Made by a program: the position numbers and the translations under genes. Source: Mesorhabditis belari (lineage: Eukaryota; Nematoda; Chromadorea; Rhabditida; Rhabditidae). From it: 64,000 nt of DNA. The stretch lies in contig CAUEEP010000043.1 in the NCBI GenBank assembly GCA_958450365.1, positions 248,001 through 312,000 of the forward strand, read 5' to 3'. The notes under the pieces were generated by a model, which was not told the origin of the DNA, searched no databases, and saw nothing but the letters and a program-made list of their open reading frames with translations. Positions 39,749-50,934 of this stretch are shown here, piece after piece (position 1 is the stretch's first letter; the number at the start of each line of letters is the position of its first letter).

Positions 39749-41260
39749 TAATCGAATAGTAGTAAAATAACTCAAAACTTGCTATCTTTTAGCCATTTTC
39801 TTTATCATTTACCATTTTCTACCAAATGTCGATTCTATTTTTGTAACGATCACCGACTTGAATCGATTCCCCGATCTTCATCACACATTCACCGTTATTC
39901 AATTTTACGTGAGTCGTAAAGATGCACAGGCCCCCTATTTTGTACAAAAAGAACTAATGAAGATTCGCTGTAGGTGTATACAAAATTTGGTAGATGTCAA
40001 AAGCTTGCTTTTGTTGTTACTGTGATTAAAATCTGCTCTAAAGTGAAGTAAAAGCTCTTTGAGTGCGAATTGGTCTGATAGATATCCAGGTCTGATATCC
40101 GAAAAGCGTTCTTTTAAGTTCGTCCTCTTGAACAATCAAAAAACGTGTGTTTTGGGAACATTCGCTTTGGACTACACGCCAACGTTTAACAGCACTTTTT
40201 TTCACTAATCGTATCGTACGGAGTTAGTGTCGTATTAGTATCTTATTAGTGTCGTATCGGAGTTCCATTTTGAGGTCACTAAACTTGGGTTGTTTCAAAA
40301 GATTGCACCCCTTTTATAGCCGGCAAAAACATTAAAAAAACCTCTCTAAATGTATCACAACGCAATTTCAGCTCTCAATCTTTTCGATAATCATCAATTT
40401 TGTGTGTACAATTTACTGTTGGCGGAGTCATCTATATCGTCGATCAAAAGTTGTATTATTATTGTTGCTCGCCGATACGATTGCTCGATTCCTCCATTCG
40501 ATCGGTCTTGGATTTCAATACTATTGCAATATGATAAAAACGTGAGTTATGCAGTAAATGAATAGTTGTCTGTTATTCACTCACAAATTTATATTTTCCT
40601 TTTTGCTACTTTGAGCTATTTCTTACAAATATAGCAAAAAATACTGTATGTAAGCGGGTGCATAAATGGAATTTACATGAACACTTTATCGCACAAAGAA
40701 AGTAAAACTATCACAACAGAGAATATAACCTTTTTTTCAGGACAGATCCATTGATGCTGCAGCTTAAGAACGTTGTCGGGATCTATTTTGGAGGGTTTAT
40801 CTATGTCTCATCATATCTTCAGCTAGGTGAGATTGCTTCATGATTTATCCGTTTTCAAGCTTGGACGAAAAATGCAGAAAATTGAGAAAAATGAATGCCG
40901 AGCCGACAAAAGTTTAGGCTTTATTGAATATTATTAAAAAATGAAAAAAAAAATGAAAGTCTAAGCGGGAACAAAGGTTCGAGCAGAAAATAGGCGATAA
41001 CCTTTCCAAAAAGATTACCGTGATTTTCCCAATAGAAGCGCACCCCCAAAAATTTTTCTAATGTTTTTTCTAAATCACGTTAATTTCCTCGTTTTCTATT
41101 TTACACCGGTTTCAACCTGTTACCGTAATCCGTCTGCTGCGAAAATTTTCTCTTGCTAGGAAAATTTCATTTTTAGGTCTATTAGTTTTGACTTTAATAA
41201 CTGCATTTTTATGTACTTAAAAACTATGTTCTTAAATCTATCAATTGTTTTATGTTAGGT
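39749..41260. other. No gene supported
   Basis: AT-rich sequence with only short chance frames. An open stretch near 40350-40560 has no splice signals or family features that I can defend. Confidence 0.4.
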
Positions 41261-41261
41261 T

Positions 41262-41690
41262 GTGGTGGTTGACCAATCCAATCGAGCGAGCGATCTGTTG
41301 GCCGAGTTTCGGGAGCGACGAGAAAACGAATTGGAGGGATTATTTGCCGAACAATTGCAAGTCAATAGGAAAATGATTCAAGGTTGGAATGGACAAGAAG
41401 TAAAATTGCGAGAACACGAAATAAGTCAATCCAAACGATTGAAAGGAGGCGCCATTTGACTTTGACTGAGTTGGACAATGAGATGATCAAATGGCTTCAC
41501 GAGCAAAGGACCGCAAAGCTGAAAGTCTCGAGGCGATTGATTCGAAAAGAAGCCTTGAAAAGCATATCACTTTTGGCCGATGGACTCGACAACAACTTCT
41601 CGGCAAGCGAAGGGTGGCTTCGAAGCTCTACGGCCTTTCCTAAGGCCTTTTCCAGCAAAATAAGGTGCGCAAATGTCCAGGTGCGCAAAA
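41262..41690 (+). mobile_element. CENP-B/pogo-type HTH transposase fragment
   Basis: Two overlapping frames read RKMIQGWNGQEVKLREHE, then after a frame change RHLTLTELDNEMIKWLHEQR, KVSRRLIRKEALKSIS and ASEGWLRSSTAF. The (L/I)..W(I/L)..QR..(K/L).VSR..I...A and S.GWL pattern is the CENP-B-type DNA-binding region of pogo/Tigger/Tc5-like transposases and their domesticated relatives. No DDE part follows. Likely a transposon scrap. Confidence 0.6.
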
Positions 41691-41849
41691 AAAAGGTCGC
41701 ATTTGTCCCACCCCCAAAATTTGCCTTAATCGCAAATTTTCCCTGTTTTAAGTACTTGATTTTAGGTTTTAAATGGGATTGATTACCTATCCAAAACCCA
41801 TTAAAAACTTGTCTAAAGGCTGGCCACTCAAAAAGTGACCAAGTCACTT

Positions 41850-42975
41850 CAGCTGAAGAAATCTCTTATTTTTTTACCTGAAGCCCACTCTGATATTTTT
41901 TTGTCAAAAACTTTTTGAAATATAAAAAAAAAAAATACATTTATTGAAAGCCAATAATGTGATACAAACAAAGGATACATAATAAGACATAACGGTCTAA
42001 ATACACAATTTTTATGGCACTGCGGCCGTTACCCCTATTATCCCTATTACCCAAATGTTGTGAAAGAAAAAACCCACTTGGTGGGAAAAAGAAACATTTT
42101 TATCTTGCCAGCGTGATTGAACCCTCGACCTTCCGCTTAAAAGACAAGACTTCTAACCGGTCGGCCATCTGGCCTTCAAATATAGTCAATTTTATCAAAA
42201 AATCTGGGAAGACTGGCTTCGATGGCTGGGTTTTTGAGAAATCACCGTGCAAACTTTTTCCACGAACTTTCTTACCAACCTAATAATTTGGCATTTTTGT
42301 TTGATAGATAAATTTCTTCTTATGCAATGTGTTTAAAACATTTGTTTCATCCAGAAATCTCTTTTTAAAAAATTCAAATTTTTGTTTTGCATGGTTTGAA
42401 GTTTTGAATGGTTTGAAGGGTTGAAAAATAAAAGCGCACTCTCCAATAGAAGCGCACCTTGGAGAATGGTTGAAAAATAGAAGCGCATGCGCTATTGGGA
42501 AAATTACAGTGTCTCAACGATTCGCGCCAAAAGTTTCTAATTCTTAATCTTTTTCTTAATCTTTCAGCGTTGTCATTGAATCGTTTCCTTGCTGTTTCAT
42601 TTGATGGGTTCTATTTTAAACGAGCCGAAAAATATGCATGGATTCAAATTTCCATACCTCATTTGCTGGGAGCTGCTACGAGACTCCTGCTGCAATATAA
42701 AAACAGTCTAAAAAAGAACTCGATTTTTCTTCAGCTTTCAATTTTTAGTCAACGTTCGAGTGGTTTTGGCGGCGCCGGCAATTTCCCTCGATTTCATATT
42801 GATCCATCGAATCTTGGTGGGAAAATTTTGAAGCATACCTGATCATTTTGAAAAACTTCAACAAAAGAATTTTTCTAACTAAAAATCCGAGTATTCTCTG
42901 TTTAGAAAACAAAAATATCGATTCAGTCAACTAGTGAGCGATTTCTTGTGGCTCAAGTAAGGGATTTTATTTTTT
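41850..42975. other. No gene supported; scattered short repeats
   Basis: Contains several copies of the short motif atagaagcgcac (about 42450, 42479, and 41032 outside this range), also hinted at near 47085 and 47295 as atagtagtgcac. One tRNA-like sequence is listed separately. No exon chain was identified. Confidence 0.4.
42108..42178 (-). other. tRNA-Lys-like sequence, degenerate
   Basis: The minus strand has GCCAGATGGCCGACCGGTTA, a loop containing CTTTTAA (anticodon TTT if real) and the B-box AGGGTTCAATCAC. Five of seven acceptor pairs can form, but the anticodon and T stems pair poorly. Probably a tRNA pseudogene or SINE head. Confidence 0.35.
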
Positions 42976-42995
42976 TGTGATTTCCGCAAGCTTAA

Positions 42996-43256
42996 ATGAA
43001 AATATTAGATCTATTTTTTTTAGTTCATCATTTATTTCTTTATTTTCTATATTTGATCAAAATATCCTTTCAGATCATTGCCAACAGCCTTCCACTCACC
43101 TATTATTACTTATTTTGTCCAATCATTTTTGTTTGTTTTATGAATTGGTTTACATACTTTTCCGATATTATCCTTTATATTGGAAATTGTATGGTCTTTC
43201 CTGGTGGTCATCTTTTTCAAGGGTCAGAAATTTTCCTGATTATATTGGGTTGGTGA
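42996..43256 (+). CDS. Hydrophobic open frame of unknown nature
   Basis: An 86-codon frame with three to four strongly hydrophobic stretches (DLFFLVHHLFLYFLYLIKIS, YYYLFCPIIFVCFMNWFTYF). It could be a remnant of a nematode multi-pass receptor exon, or just AT-rich sequence read in a Phe/Leu/Ile-rich frame. Its 3' end enters a MITE. Weak support. Confidence 0.15.
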   Translation: MKILDLFFLVHHLFLYFLYLIKISFQIIANSLPLTYYYLFCPIIFVCFMNWFTYFSDIILYIGNCMVFPGGHLFQGSEIFLIILGW

Positions 43257-43757
43257 ATTGAAAACTGTCGGCTATTGTCATATGTGACAGTTTGAGCACT
43301 TTCTTCAAAAGAAACCCATTTTGGTGTCAATGGAAAAGTTGTAGAGAATCAAAAATTAAGCTTATATCCAAATTTTCAGAACGATTCAAAAACTCGTTTT
43401 CAAGAAATGCCAAATTTACGAATTTTCACAAAGCTTGCATTTTAAGCGAAACTACTAAGTGTATCTTTTTGGAAATTTGGCTATAAGCCTAATTTTTGAT
43501 TCTCTACAACTTTTCTATTAACACCAAAATGGGTTTCTTTTGAGAAAAGTGCTCAAACTGGGACAGTCCTCCATTTTTGAGTCTCACACTTGTCTCACAC
43601 ACAAACCAAAATCCTACTACGAAAGAGGAATCCGCAAATTGCCTGTAAAATGGGCAGAAGTCGTCAATAATAATGAAAACTATTTCGAATGAATTCATGG
43701 TTTTATGTTGAATAAATTTTAGTTCAAAGTCCGGCAGTTTTGAACTCACCAACCCAA
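43245..43757. mobile_element. Mariner-type MITE with nested foldback
   Basis: The ends TTGGGTTGGTGAATTGAAAA and complement are flanked by TA (43243-43244 and 43758-43759). A second inverted pair about 95 bp long lies further in (about 43282-43375 and 43465-43565, sharing tgtagagaatcaaaaatta), so nearly the whole 513-bp element is a hairpin. No coding sequence. Confidence 0.85.
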
Positions 43758-44728
43758 TATAACAAAATAATAAAATGAAAAAAAAACTCCAACTTTCCAG
43801 GCTGGTCACAATTTATTTGGTTCGACTAACGGATAGACGGATCGGTGGAAATCGAAATTTATGAAAAGAACAAGTTCAAAAATATGATCTATTGCCTCTA
43901 AAATGTGCCAATAAATATCATGCTTACAAGTAAAATCCAAATAAAAAAGACACACTCGGCTCCGTATCGTGTGGGCGTAGCGCCAGAAAAACTGCTAGCA
44001 CAGACTTTTTGTGCAAGATGAGCAAATTTTAAAAGCCACATCCACTTGAAATCAAACAAAATTCCCACTTGGCCTATTGAAATTTGAAAGCGCGTTTTGG
44101 AAACGGAAGAAAAAAGTCAAGTGGGATGTTTCAATATTGTTTTTGGATGGTTTTTGGCTACGGCTTTGGCGAGAGGGAACCTCTATCAATAAAAGCAGTA
44201 TTCGGGTTTTAGGATTTCGATTTCGAGGTTTTAGGTTTTCGGGGAATAGTTCAGAAAAAAACCAAAAAAAAGTAGGGAAATGTGTCTTGGTATCAGTGAT
44301 CTGAACGACAAACTGAAGCGAGACAAGGAACCCAATAAAGTTAGGAGAATATGTCTTGCTAAGAAAATATGTATTCAATAACAATAAGCCTAAATAGCGG
44401 GCTTTTATTCGGGGAAGAGAGGGCTGGGCTTCACTTGCGAGTGGCTTCCTACTTTGCAATATTTTTGGGTCAATACATGGAGATGTACCTGTTCCTAGAA
44501 CTCTTAAAAGTTACTATCTAACGAGCCCTCAAAAGTTTTTTCTTTTTATCTTTTCATTATGGGCGGCTTTTGAAAATCGTCAATCGATTAAGAAGAGTGT
44601 TTTTTTTAATTATAAAATGCTTTTGATAGACACCATTCCAAGAATTTACCCATTTTCACCAAAAAAACTCCCAAAACGGCAAAAGGTCTCCTTCCCCTAG
44701 AATTATCCAGAGACATACCCAGGGGAAT

Positions 44729-45976
44729 TTATATATATAGATACTTTATTCAGGACCTGAGATAAAGTCAGCTAGATTTAAGATTAAAACACATGAATTC
44801 ATACACATAACACGAAAAGGGCCGATAAAAAGCAACACAACATAATATATGTATTAGGTTGATGCAAAAGTCTTTTTCATTTTTTTCAACGGTTTATTGC
44901 ATTCGAAAGGCCAATTATTTTTCTGCAAAATGACATTAAAACGAGTTTAAAATGTCTTATGTCTAGATTTTTTTGAGAGCCTGAAGTCGGGTAGTCAAAA
45001 AAGGCGACGGCTCGATGATGCATTTTAGACGCTTTAGCTAAGGAAACCAATCTTGATATTAATAAATAAAAAATAGAGCACAAAAAGTTAGATATTTTTT
45101 CAGATTTTCAGAGAAATTGATTCAGCCAATTTCTTTATAGAGGTTTTTATAGATTTTTATGAAAAACCCGTTTTCACTCTCGAATTTGCTTGAAAGTGAA
45201 CCCAAATTGACTTAAAAAGATGGGAAATTGAACAATAAACACTTTTCATTTAGAGCAAACCATAGGTTAATTGATGACTTTGTTATTTTTCAAAAGAAGT
45301 ATGAAAAGAAACGAAAAGACTTATGCATCGACCTAATAATATATGGGTAGCACAGATAACGTCAAGGATCCACTAGAGCTTCAAGATCAAGATCATCTAT
45401 AGATAATTTAAAGGTTTCGAGACTATTGGACTCTCTCAAAACTCTGGGGAGTCGATTCCAAATTCTGGCAGTTCTTATTGGAAAAGAGTTTTACACAAAC
45501 TTATTGGAGGTGACTGGAATTTCTAAAACGAAAGAACCTCTCCTTGAACTAACCGTGGGATTAACTTTGAATAAATCTCGAAAAAGAGGGATAGGTTGCC
45601 TGCCCTTTACAATTTTGAAACATTCTATTAAATCCGTGACCAAGCGGCGGTGTCTAAGAGATTTAAGATCAAAAATTTTGAGTCTATCTGTGTAACTAAA
45701 GTAGGCAAATTTGGAAAAATCTATTTTCCACAGAGCTATCTTAGTATATCTTTGCTGGATTTTTTCTAGGCGAGAGATATCAACTTGTGTATGTGGAGAC
45801 CATACTATAGATGCATACTCTAGAATGGGTCTAACGTAAGTGATGAAACACTTTCTGTAAGTGTCAATTTTCGGATAACAAATTGCTTTTAGGATACGAC
45901 TAGAGACAAAAGAAGCTTTACGGAATTTGCTAATATTAATCGATATTCGCCGAATTGATTGACACGGACGGAGCAC
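44729..45976 (-). mobile_element. 5'-truncated LINE with RT-downstream region, split by a MITE
   Basis: The 3' end (left edge) shows the ctttattca...gataaagt signature and an ATA-rich tail. The minus frame at 45976-45491 reads KASFVSSRILKAICYPKIDT, YRKCFITYVRPILEYASIVW and LKSLRHRRLVTDLIECFKIV, the region after the RT domain of CR1/Jockey-like LINEs. The catalytic YADD region is absent. A 483-bp MITE (44854-45336) is nested inside. The orientation matches the copies at 5 and 61.6 kb. Confidence 0.85.
44854..45336. mobile_element. Mariner-type MITE nested in a LINE
   Basis: It starts TTAGGTTGATGCAAAAGTCT after a TA at 44852-44853 and ends with the complement before a TA at 45337-45338. Terminal repeats are about 30 bp and there is no transposase. 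LINE sequence continues on both sides, so the MITE arrived later. Confidence 0.88.
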
Positions 45977-46249
45977 TGTAGACGCCGAAAAAAGTCCATA
46001 ATTTTTCGCTACCTTCTACACCCAATGTATGCCTTAAAAACCTGCCACCTCGTCACAGTTTTTTAGGAAATGAGACTAAAATCGATCGAAACATCACCCA
46101 ACTGTAGATAGGCCGAAACATAGAGAAATGTGAACGTTCACGATAAATCAATCAATGTCAATCAATTATTATTATTAGAGGTTATTAGAGGAACTCCTAA
46201 ATTCTATTTTGCACCAAAAGCACCGTACTTACTACCGCATACTTACTAC

Positions 46250-46560
46250 CACGAGTTCAAGTCCTACAATGTATCTTTCAAAATCGAAGCGATTGAATAC
46301 GCAAAGCGGACCAGCAATCGGGAGGCTGGACGTCATTTTGGAGTTGATGAACGACAGATTCTCGACAAATTTTGGAGTTGATGAACGACAGATTCGCGAA
46401 TGGAGATCGCAGGAAACAAATTGATGACGTCTAACAAAGGATCAAAAAAGCTATCTGGTAGTGGACATCCACTTCGCTCCGTCAAGCTCGACAAAGTCGT
46501 TTATGAATGGATTGTTCATAAACACCTGGAGAAGCTGTGCATCTCACGTCTTGCAATGAC
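46250..46560 (+). mobile_element. Second CENP-B/pogo-type HTH fragment
   Basis: The frame reads KSYNVSFKIEAIEYAKRTSN and REAGRHFGVDERQI, then REWRSQ, and in another frame GSGHPLRSVKLDKVVYEWIV and LCISRLAM. This is the N-terminal HTH plus start of the CENP-B-type domain of pogo-like transposases. A tandem copy of about 27 bp (ttttggagttgatgaacgac agattc) breaks the frame at about 46340-46395. No DDE region. Confidence 0.65.
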
Positions 46561-46776
46561 GTGAGATAAAGCAATGACGCCTGGAGAAGCAATGACGTCT
46601 TGGACGATGAAGAAGAAACCTCATCAATTTGGTCATTCAAATCATTCAATGATGTTGAAAATGACGTCTAAATGTTTGACAAAGGATAAATTTTTGTTTG
46701 TTAAATAAAATTGTTTTTGAAGGGCATGTTTTTTGTTACGTTTTTTATATTATGTTGTTAAAAGTACGTTACTTAA

Positions 46777-47656
46777 AGGGGGTATTAATCGCGGCCGGGT
46801 GACCATAAAATTTTTTTTACGGCAACCACCTGTTTTTTTATTTTAATATCGCTGATTTTATTATAAAAAGAATACAAATCACCCGGCTAGAGTGTTTTGA
46901 TGGGTTTACAAATTTTTGGAGACGCTGCAAGGCTTGGAGAAAAACAAGATCGTCACTCATCAGACATCAGACAGGCACCTCAGCACAAAAATTGGGCTAA
47001 CTGAATGAAAATTGGAGGTTTGACTACGGTAGTTTTCTCAGAAAACTTTTAGCCTATTAGAAAACGCATTACTCGAGCGGAACACACTCCAATAGATACC
47101 ATATTCTCTCTAATAGTAGTGCACCCTGAGCGTCGCCTAAATTGCTCGAAATCTCGAGAACCACTTATCAGAACCTATCGATGTGGGGTCGGAAAATGTA
47201 GCTGACGATGAGATCTAGTGGGGGATTTAAGTATTGAGCTTCTGCAAAAGCTTGGAAACCGTAAAATCGTCATCAACTCGGCTCGGCGGGGTGCACTACT
47301 ATTAGAGAGAATACGGTAACTTAGGGTGTTTTGATGGCCTTTTGCACTATCTAAACATAAAATCTCCATCTGGAAAAAGGCATCTAGAGATGTTAAAAAC
47401 CAAAAGTGTAGATCGAAAGTCTAAAGAAAACAAAAAGAAAACATAATGCCTGCCTTTTGCTTTACTTTCGCACTTACCTTGTAGATGAACTACGCGAGCC
47501 TTGCAGCGTCTCCAAAAATTTGTAAACCCATCAAATCACTCTAACCGGGTGATTTTTATTCTTTTTATAATAAAATCAGCGATATGAAAATAAAAAAAAC
47601 AGGTGGTTGCCGTAAAAAATTTTTTATGGTCACCCGGCCGCGATTAATACCCCCCT
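46777..47656. mobile_element. Non-autonomous foldback element with TTAA target duplication
   Basis: Inverted repeats of about 155 bp (46777-46935 and 47500-47656) begin AGGGGGTATTAATCGCGGCC and are flanked on both sides by TTAA (46773-46776 and 47657-47660). The inner part has a second inverted pair around ctctctaatagtagtgcacc and its complement near 47300. No transposase. TTAA targets are the hallmark of piggyBac-type elements, although the ends are not the classical CCC(T/A) form. Confidence 0.8.
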
Positions 47657-47943
47657 TTAAATAAATTTTAGTGGAAAACGACTTTCTGAAAAAACCTGAA
47701 ATTTTGGTTTGTATACTTGTTCCAGAATTTCTTGTACATTCGAAACAATAAGCGCCGCCCTCTAAAAACCGCCACACCTAGAGCTCGATCGAAAAAATAA
47801 GCCCCGCATCTTAGAAGATTTACGGTAAGTGTAAAAATGTTATAAAAATCAAACTATAACAAACTTTAAGTAATCTGACATATTTTCGACTTAATCTACC
47901 TTCATATAAGGTGTAATACATATTATGGGCCACCCTGTATCTA

Positions 47944-49129
47944 TTAGGTTGGTAAAAAAGAAATGAGCGTCGTGTTTGTTGATTTGTATTTTATTCACAG
48001 TAAAAGATTTTTTAAATAGTTTATTCTATTGGAAAGAGCGTGTTCTTGCGCATCGTTTCATAGATGATTTGTCTATGTTTACTTTGTTTTTTTACAAGAA
48101 AGAGTGTTTAGAAAAGGTCGGACCAAAAATTTCGCTAGCGGGCCTGCTTGTGGTATGAATTTAAGCAAGGCAAATCGGCTGCTGAAGCTCATCGCGCTCT
48201 ATCTCAAGTGTTTGACGAAGATGCTCTATCCGAAAGTCAGTGTAAACGATGGTTCCAGCGCTTCCGAGACGGCGATGAAAGCTTGGAAGACCAAAAACAC
48301 GGGAGTCGACCTCAAATCATCGACAACGACGCATTGAAGGAAGCCATTGAGTCGGATCCACGCCAAACAACTCGCGACCTGGCAGAACAGTTCGGCTGCA
48401 CTCATGTCACCATTGAGAACCATCTGCATGACATGGGCAAGACGAATAGATGCGGAAAATGGGTACCGCATAAGCTATCTGACGCAAACAAGGCGACACG
48501 CATCGCAATCGCCGGAATTCTCACTCACCGCGCCAAGAACAGTGGGTTTTTCGACTCCATTGTTACGTCGGATGAGAAGTGGATCCAATACGACAACACA
48601 GCACTTTGTGTTTGGTGGAACAGTAAAGGCCTGGTGTACTTTGAGGTTCTGGATTCGGGTCAAACAGTTACGGCGAACATCTACCAAGGCCAATTGGACC
48701 GCGTGGACCAGGCGCTGCGACGTCAAGGTGTGGATACGGCGTCGGCAAAATTCCTCCACGACAACTCTCGGTCGCATGTCGCAAAAATCACCCAGCAGAA
48801 AATTAAAGAAATGGGCTGGAAAGTCCTGCCTCATCCGCCATACAGCCCAGACTTGGCGCCTTCCGACTACCATCTGTTCCGATCAATGCACCACTCCTTG
48901 GCCGAGAAAAAGTTCAAGAACCGCGACGAGGTCCAAATTTGGGTGTCCAACTTCTTCGAGTCGCAACCGGTCGAGTTCTTCAAGAAGGGCATCCATTCTC
49001 TGCGTGAACGTTGACGACAAGTCATTGATGCAGATGGCGAATACCTTTTGGATTAATGTATTGTTATCTTGTTTTTATAATAAAATAAACTTTTAACGAA
49101 AACGCGCATTTCTTTTTTTACCAACCTGA
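47944..49129 (+). mobile_element. Nearly complete mariner transposon
   Basis: The ends TTAGGTTGGTAAAAAAGAAA and complement (tttctttttttaccaacctga) are flanked by TA at 47942-47943 and 49130-49131. At 1,186 bp it is typical mariner size. It carries the best-preserved transposase in the window. Confidence 0.95.
48148..49014 (+). CDS. Mariner transposase (DD34D), nearly intact
   Basis: A continuous 288-codon frame: first HTH (YEFKQGKSAAEAHRALSQVF, SQCKRWFQRFRDGDESLED), second HTH (QTTRDLAEQFGCTHVTIENH), linker WVPHKLSD, first Asp in SIVTSDEKWIQYDN, second Asp in KFLHDNSRSH, third Asp in HPPYSPDLAPSDYHLF, and C-terminus HSLRER before a TGA. All three catalytic Asp are present. The first codon here is TTG. 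In the same frame RAC and then an upstream TAG precede it, and family members have roughly 20-50 more N-terminal residues, so either a nonsense change or a lost start has clipped the N-terminus. Both terminal repeats are intact. It looks recently active, but the N-terminal defect makes present activity doubtful. Confidence 0.85.
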   Translation: MWYEFKQGKSAAEAHRALSQVFDEDALSESQCKRWFQRFRDGDESLEDQKHGSRPQIIDNDALKEAIESDPRQTTRDLAEQFGCTHVTIENHLHDMGKTNRCGKWVPHKLSDANKATRIAIAGILTHRAKNSGFFDSIVTSDEKWIQYDNTALCVWWNSKGLVYFEVLDSGQTVTANIYQGQLDRVDQALRRQGVDTASAKFLHDNSRSHVAKITQQKIKEMGWKVLPHPPYSPDLAPSDYHLFRSMHHSLAEKKFKNRDEVQIWVSNFFESQPVEFFKKGIHSLRER

Positions 49130-49444
49130 TAGTTATTCAATAAAGTCGTCTAAATCAATCAAAATAGTTTTCATCTTTTTCAATAAATTATGCCCATTTT
49201 ACTGATAAAAGGCGAATTTCTTTCGCGTAAAAAATATCTCTGTTTTTCAATCAAACTAGTTCTGTGCCCCTTTTTTTCGTATCTTTTCCATCTTGCCATC
49301 ATTTAACATTTAATTTATTTACCCACAAAAAGAGAAGTACCAAAAAGGAAACCCATTTTTGCACAAAGGATAAAAGAACATTTTTACAAATTTACAAAAT
49401 AATCAAGATTTAGAAAATAAAAGACTTTAGAGGAAAGGAACCAA

Positions 49445-50447
49445 TCAATGAACAAGTCTTTTTTTAGCCTCCGGAATCACATCCACATCCACAGCGATGC
49501 TGAGAACCACCTCATCGTGTTGTTCGAGAAAATCGGGCACATCAGGAATATCGATGTTCTCTTCAGATTGCTGAGAATCCTAAAAAAACTCTCAAGTAAC
49601 TTTTATTAAAAAGTGTTGATGCAAGATCAGAAAAGTTATTGACTAACGATTGACCACTGACGAGGAAATCGCAAACAACGACGTTTTTTTAAATCAGTGT
49701 CAAAAGGCTGAGATCCTAGTAGACTATTCACTAAGCTACTTTAATCAAAATCGTAAAAAGAGTCAATCCACCAGAAATCACCGTCAATTGTCTACCAGAA
49801 ACTCGTGTAAACCTGTCGCAATTCACCGACTTCAGACAAACCCTTTGTGGCTTTTGAAAGCACGCTAGCTATTTTTCATAAAATCGTTATAGCGCTAGAA
49901 ATGACTTGATAGTCAATTCGTGCGCTTTCCAGTCAAGATCCTAAAAACGACGCTTAATTTCCTCCTGTAATAAACTACTTTTTAACAAAGTTTTGTCTCA
50001 AAAATGAGTCACAAAATAAAGAGATTGGCAGAATTGGATTGAAAGAAAAATTGAAAGAATCTCTTTTTTCTGCGATTTAAAGTTAACTTCGTAAATAATT
50101 ATATTTCTAAAAAAGGTGCCAAGTGTTTTTCAGGACTCACCTCTTGTGCAATCATAAAGATGGGCACTTGTGGACGCCAGTTGCTGAGAAAGGGTTTTGG
50201 ATCGTTGGAGTAGGACTAAAGTTGAATATGGTGCATGTAAACAGGATATTAGGTAGATGTTTAAGTGTTAGGACTAGTGAAACACTAGAAAAAAGGCACC
50301 GACTTGTTCGAAAGCTTCCATAGCCTCGGCCGCAGCCTCGTTCAGCGGGTTTTCCATTTCCAGATCCTAAAAAATGTTATTCTGGAAAAATGCTTTCAGG
50401 CTCACCCTAATCATATCGTATTCAAAAGAGGAAACCGAAGCAGACAT
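49445..50447 (-). CDS. Small four-exon gene, 104-residue acidic protein of unknown function
   Basis: Not recognised, but structurally convincing. Exons on minus: 50447-50406 (MSASVSSFEYDMIR), 50366-50304 (DLEMENPLNEAAAEAMEAFE), 50215-50141 (SYSNDPKPFLSNWRPQVPIF) and 49579-49445 (DSQQSEENIDIPDVPDFLEQ to the stop). All junctions are phase 0 with ttag acceptors and gt donors (gtgagc, gtcggt, gtgagt), and the alternative frame at the exon 2/3 join ends at a stop in exon 4. The predicted protein has 104 residues, is rich in Asp/Glu, and has no signal peptide, membrane segment or zinc motif. A function cannot be assigned. Confidence 0.6.
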
Positions 50448-50934
50448 GGCTAAACGAAATATGTATTTGAATAAATAAAATATAAAGATAGATGTATTAT
50501 GGCATAGAGCCTATAGAAAAACAGTAATATTATTAAAAGAGATTTATCAAAAGAATAACATAGACAATAAATAAACTCTGTAAAAATATCACAGCTAAAA
50601 GTGTTCACTAAAAGTTTTTCAACCCTCTTTTATTTCTAAGACCTTTGATAGAGTTTTTGACCTTTGTTAATCATAGTAGGCACAATCTTAGCTCTTATCA
50701 ACGCGATTTGCCTTTTTAAGTTGACGCTGAAAATTTCTGTGCTTCAAAAGGAAACATCTTTGGCACATAGGAAAAATACTAAATACTGGTAATCGGTGCT
50801 TTTTTTCCTACCATCGGTGCCTTTCCACTGATAAGCCTGGAAGAATTGGAATGTATTCAAAATTTAAGAAACGGAGAAATCTCCGTTTCTCCGTTTTTTC
50901 AGAAATTTCCGTTTTTTCTAAACTGAAATAAAAA

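Noticed and set aside
41996..42052. Meganuclease-like or telomere-like string ttacccctattatccctattaccc
   Set aside because: It does not match a known site exactly and is only a short imperfect repeat.
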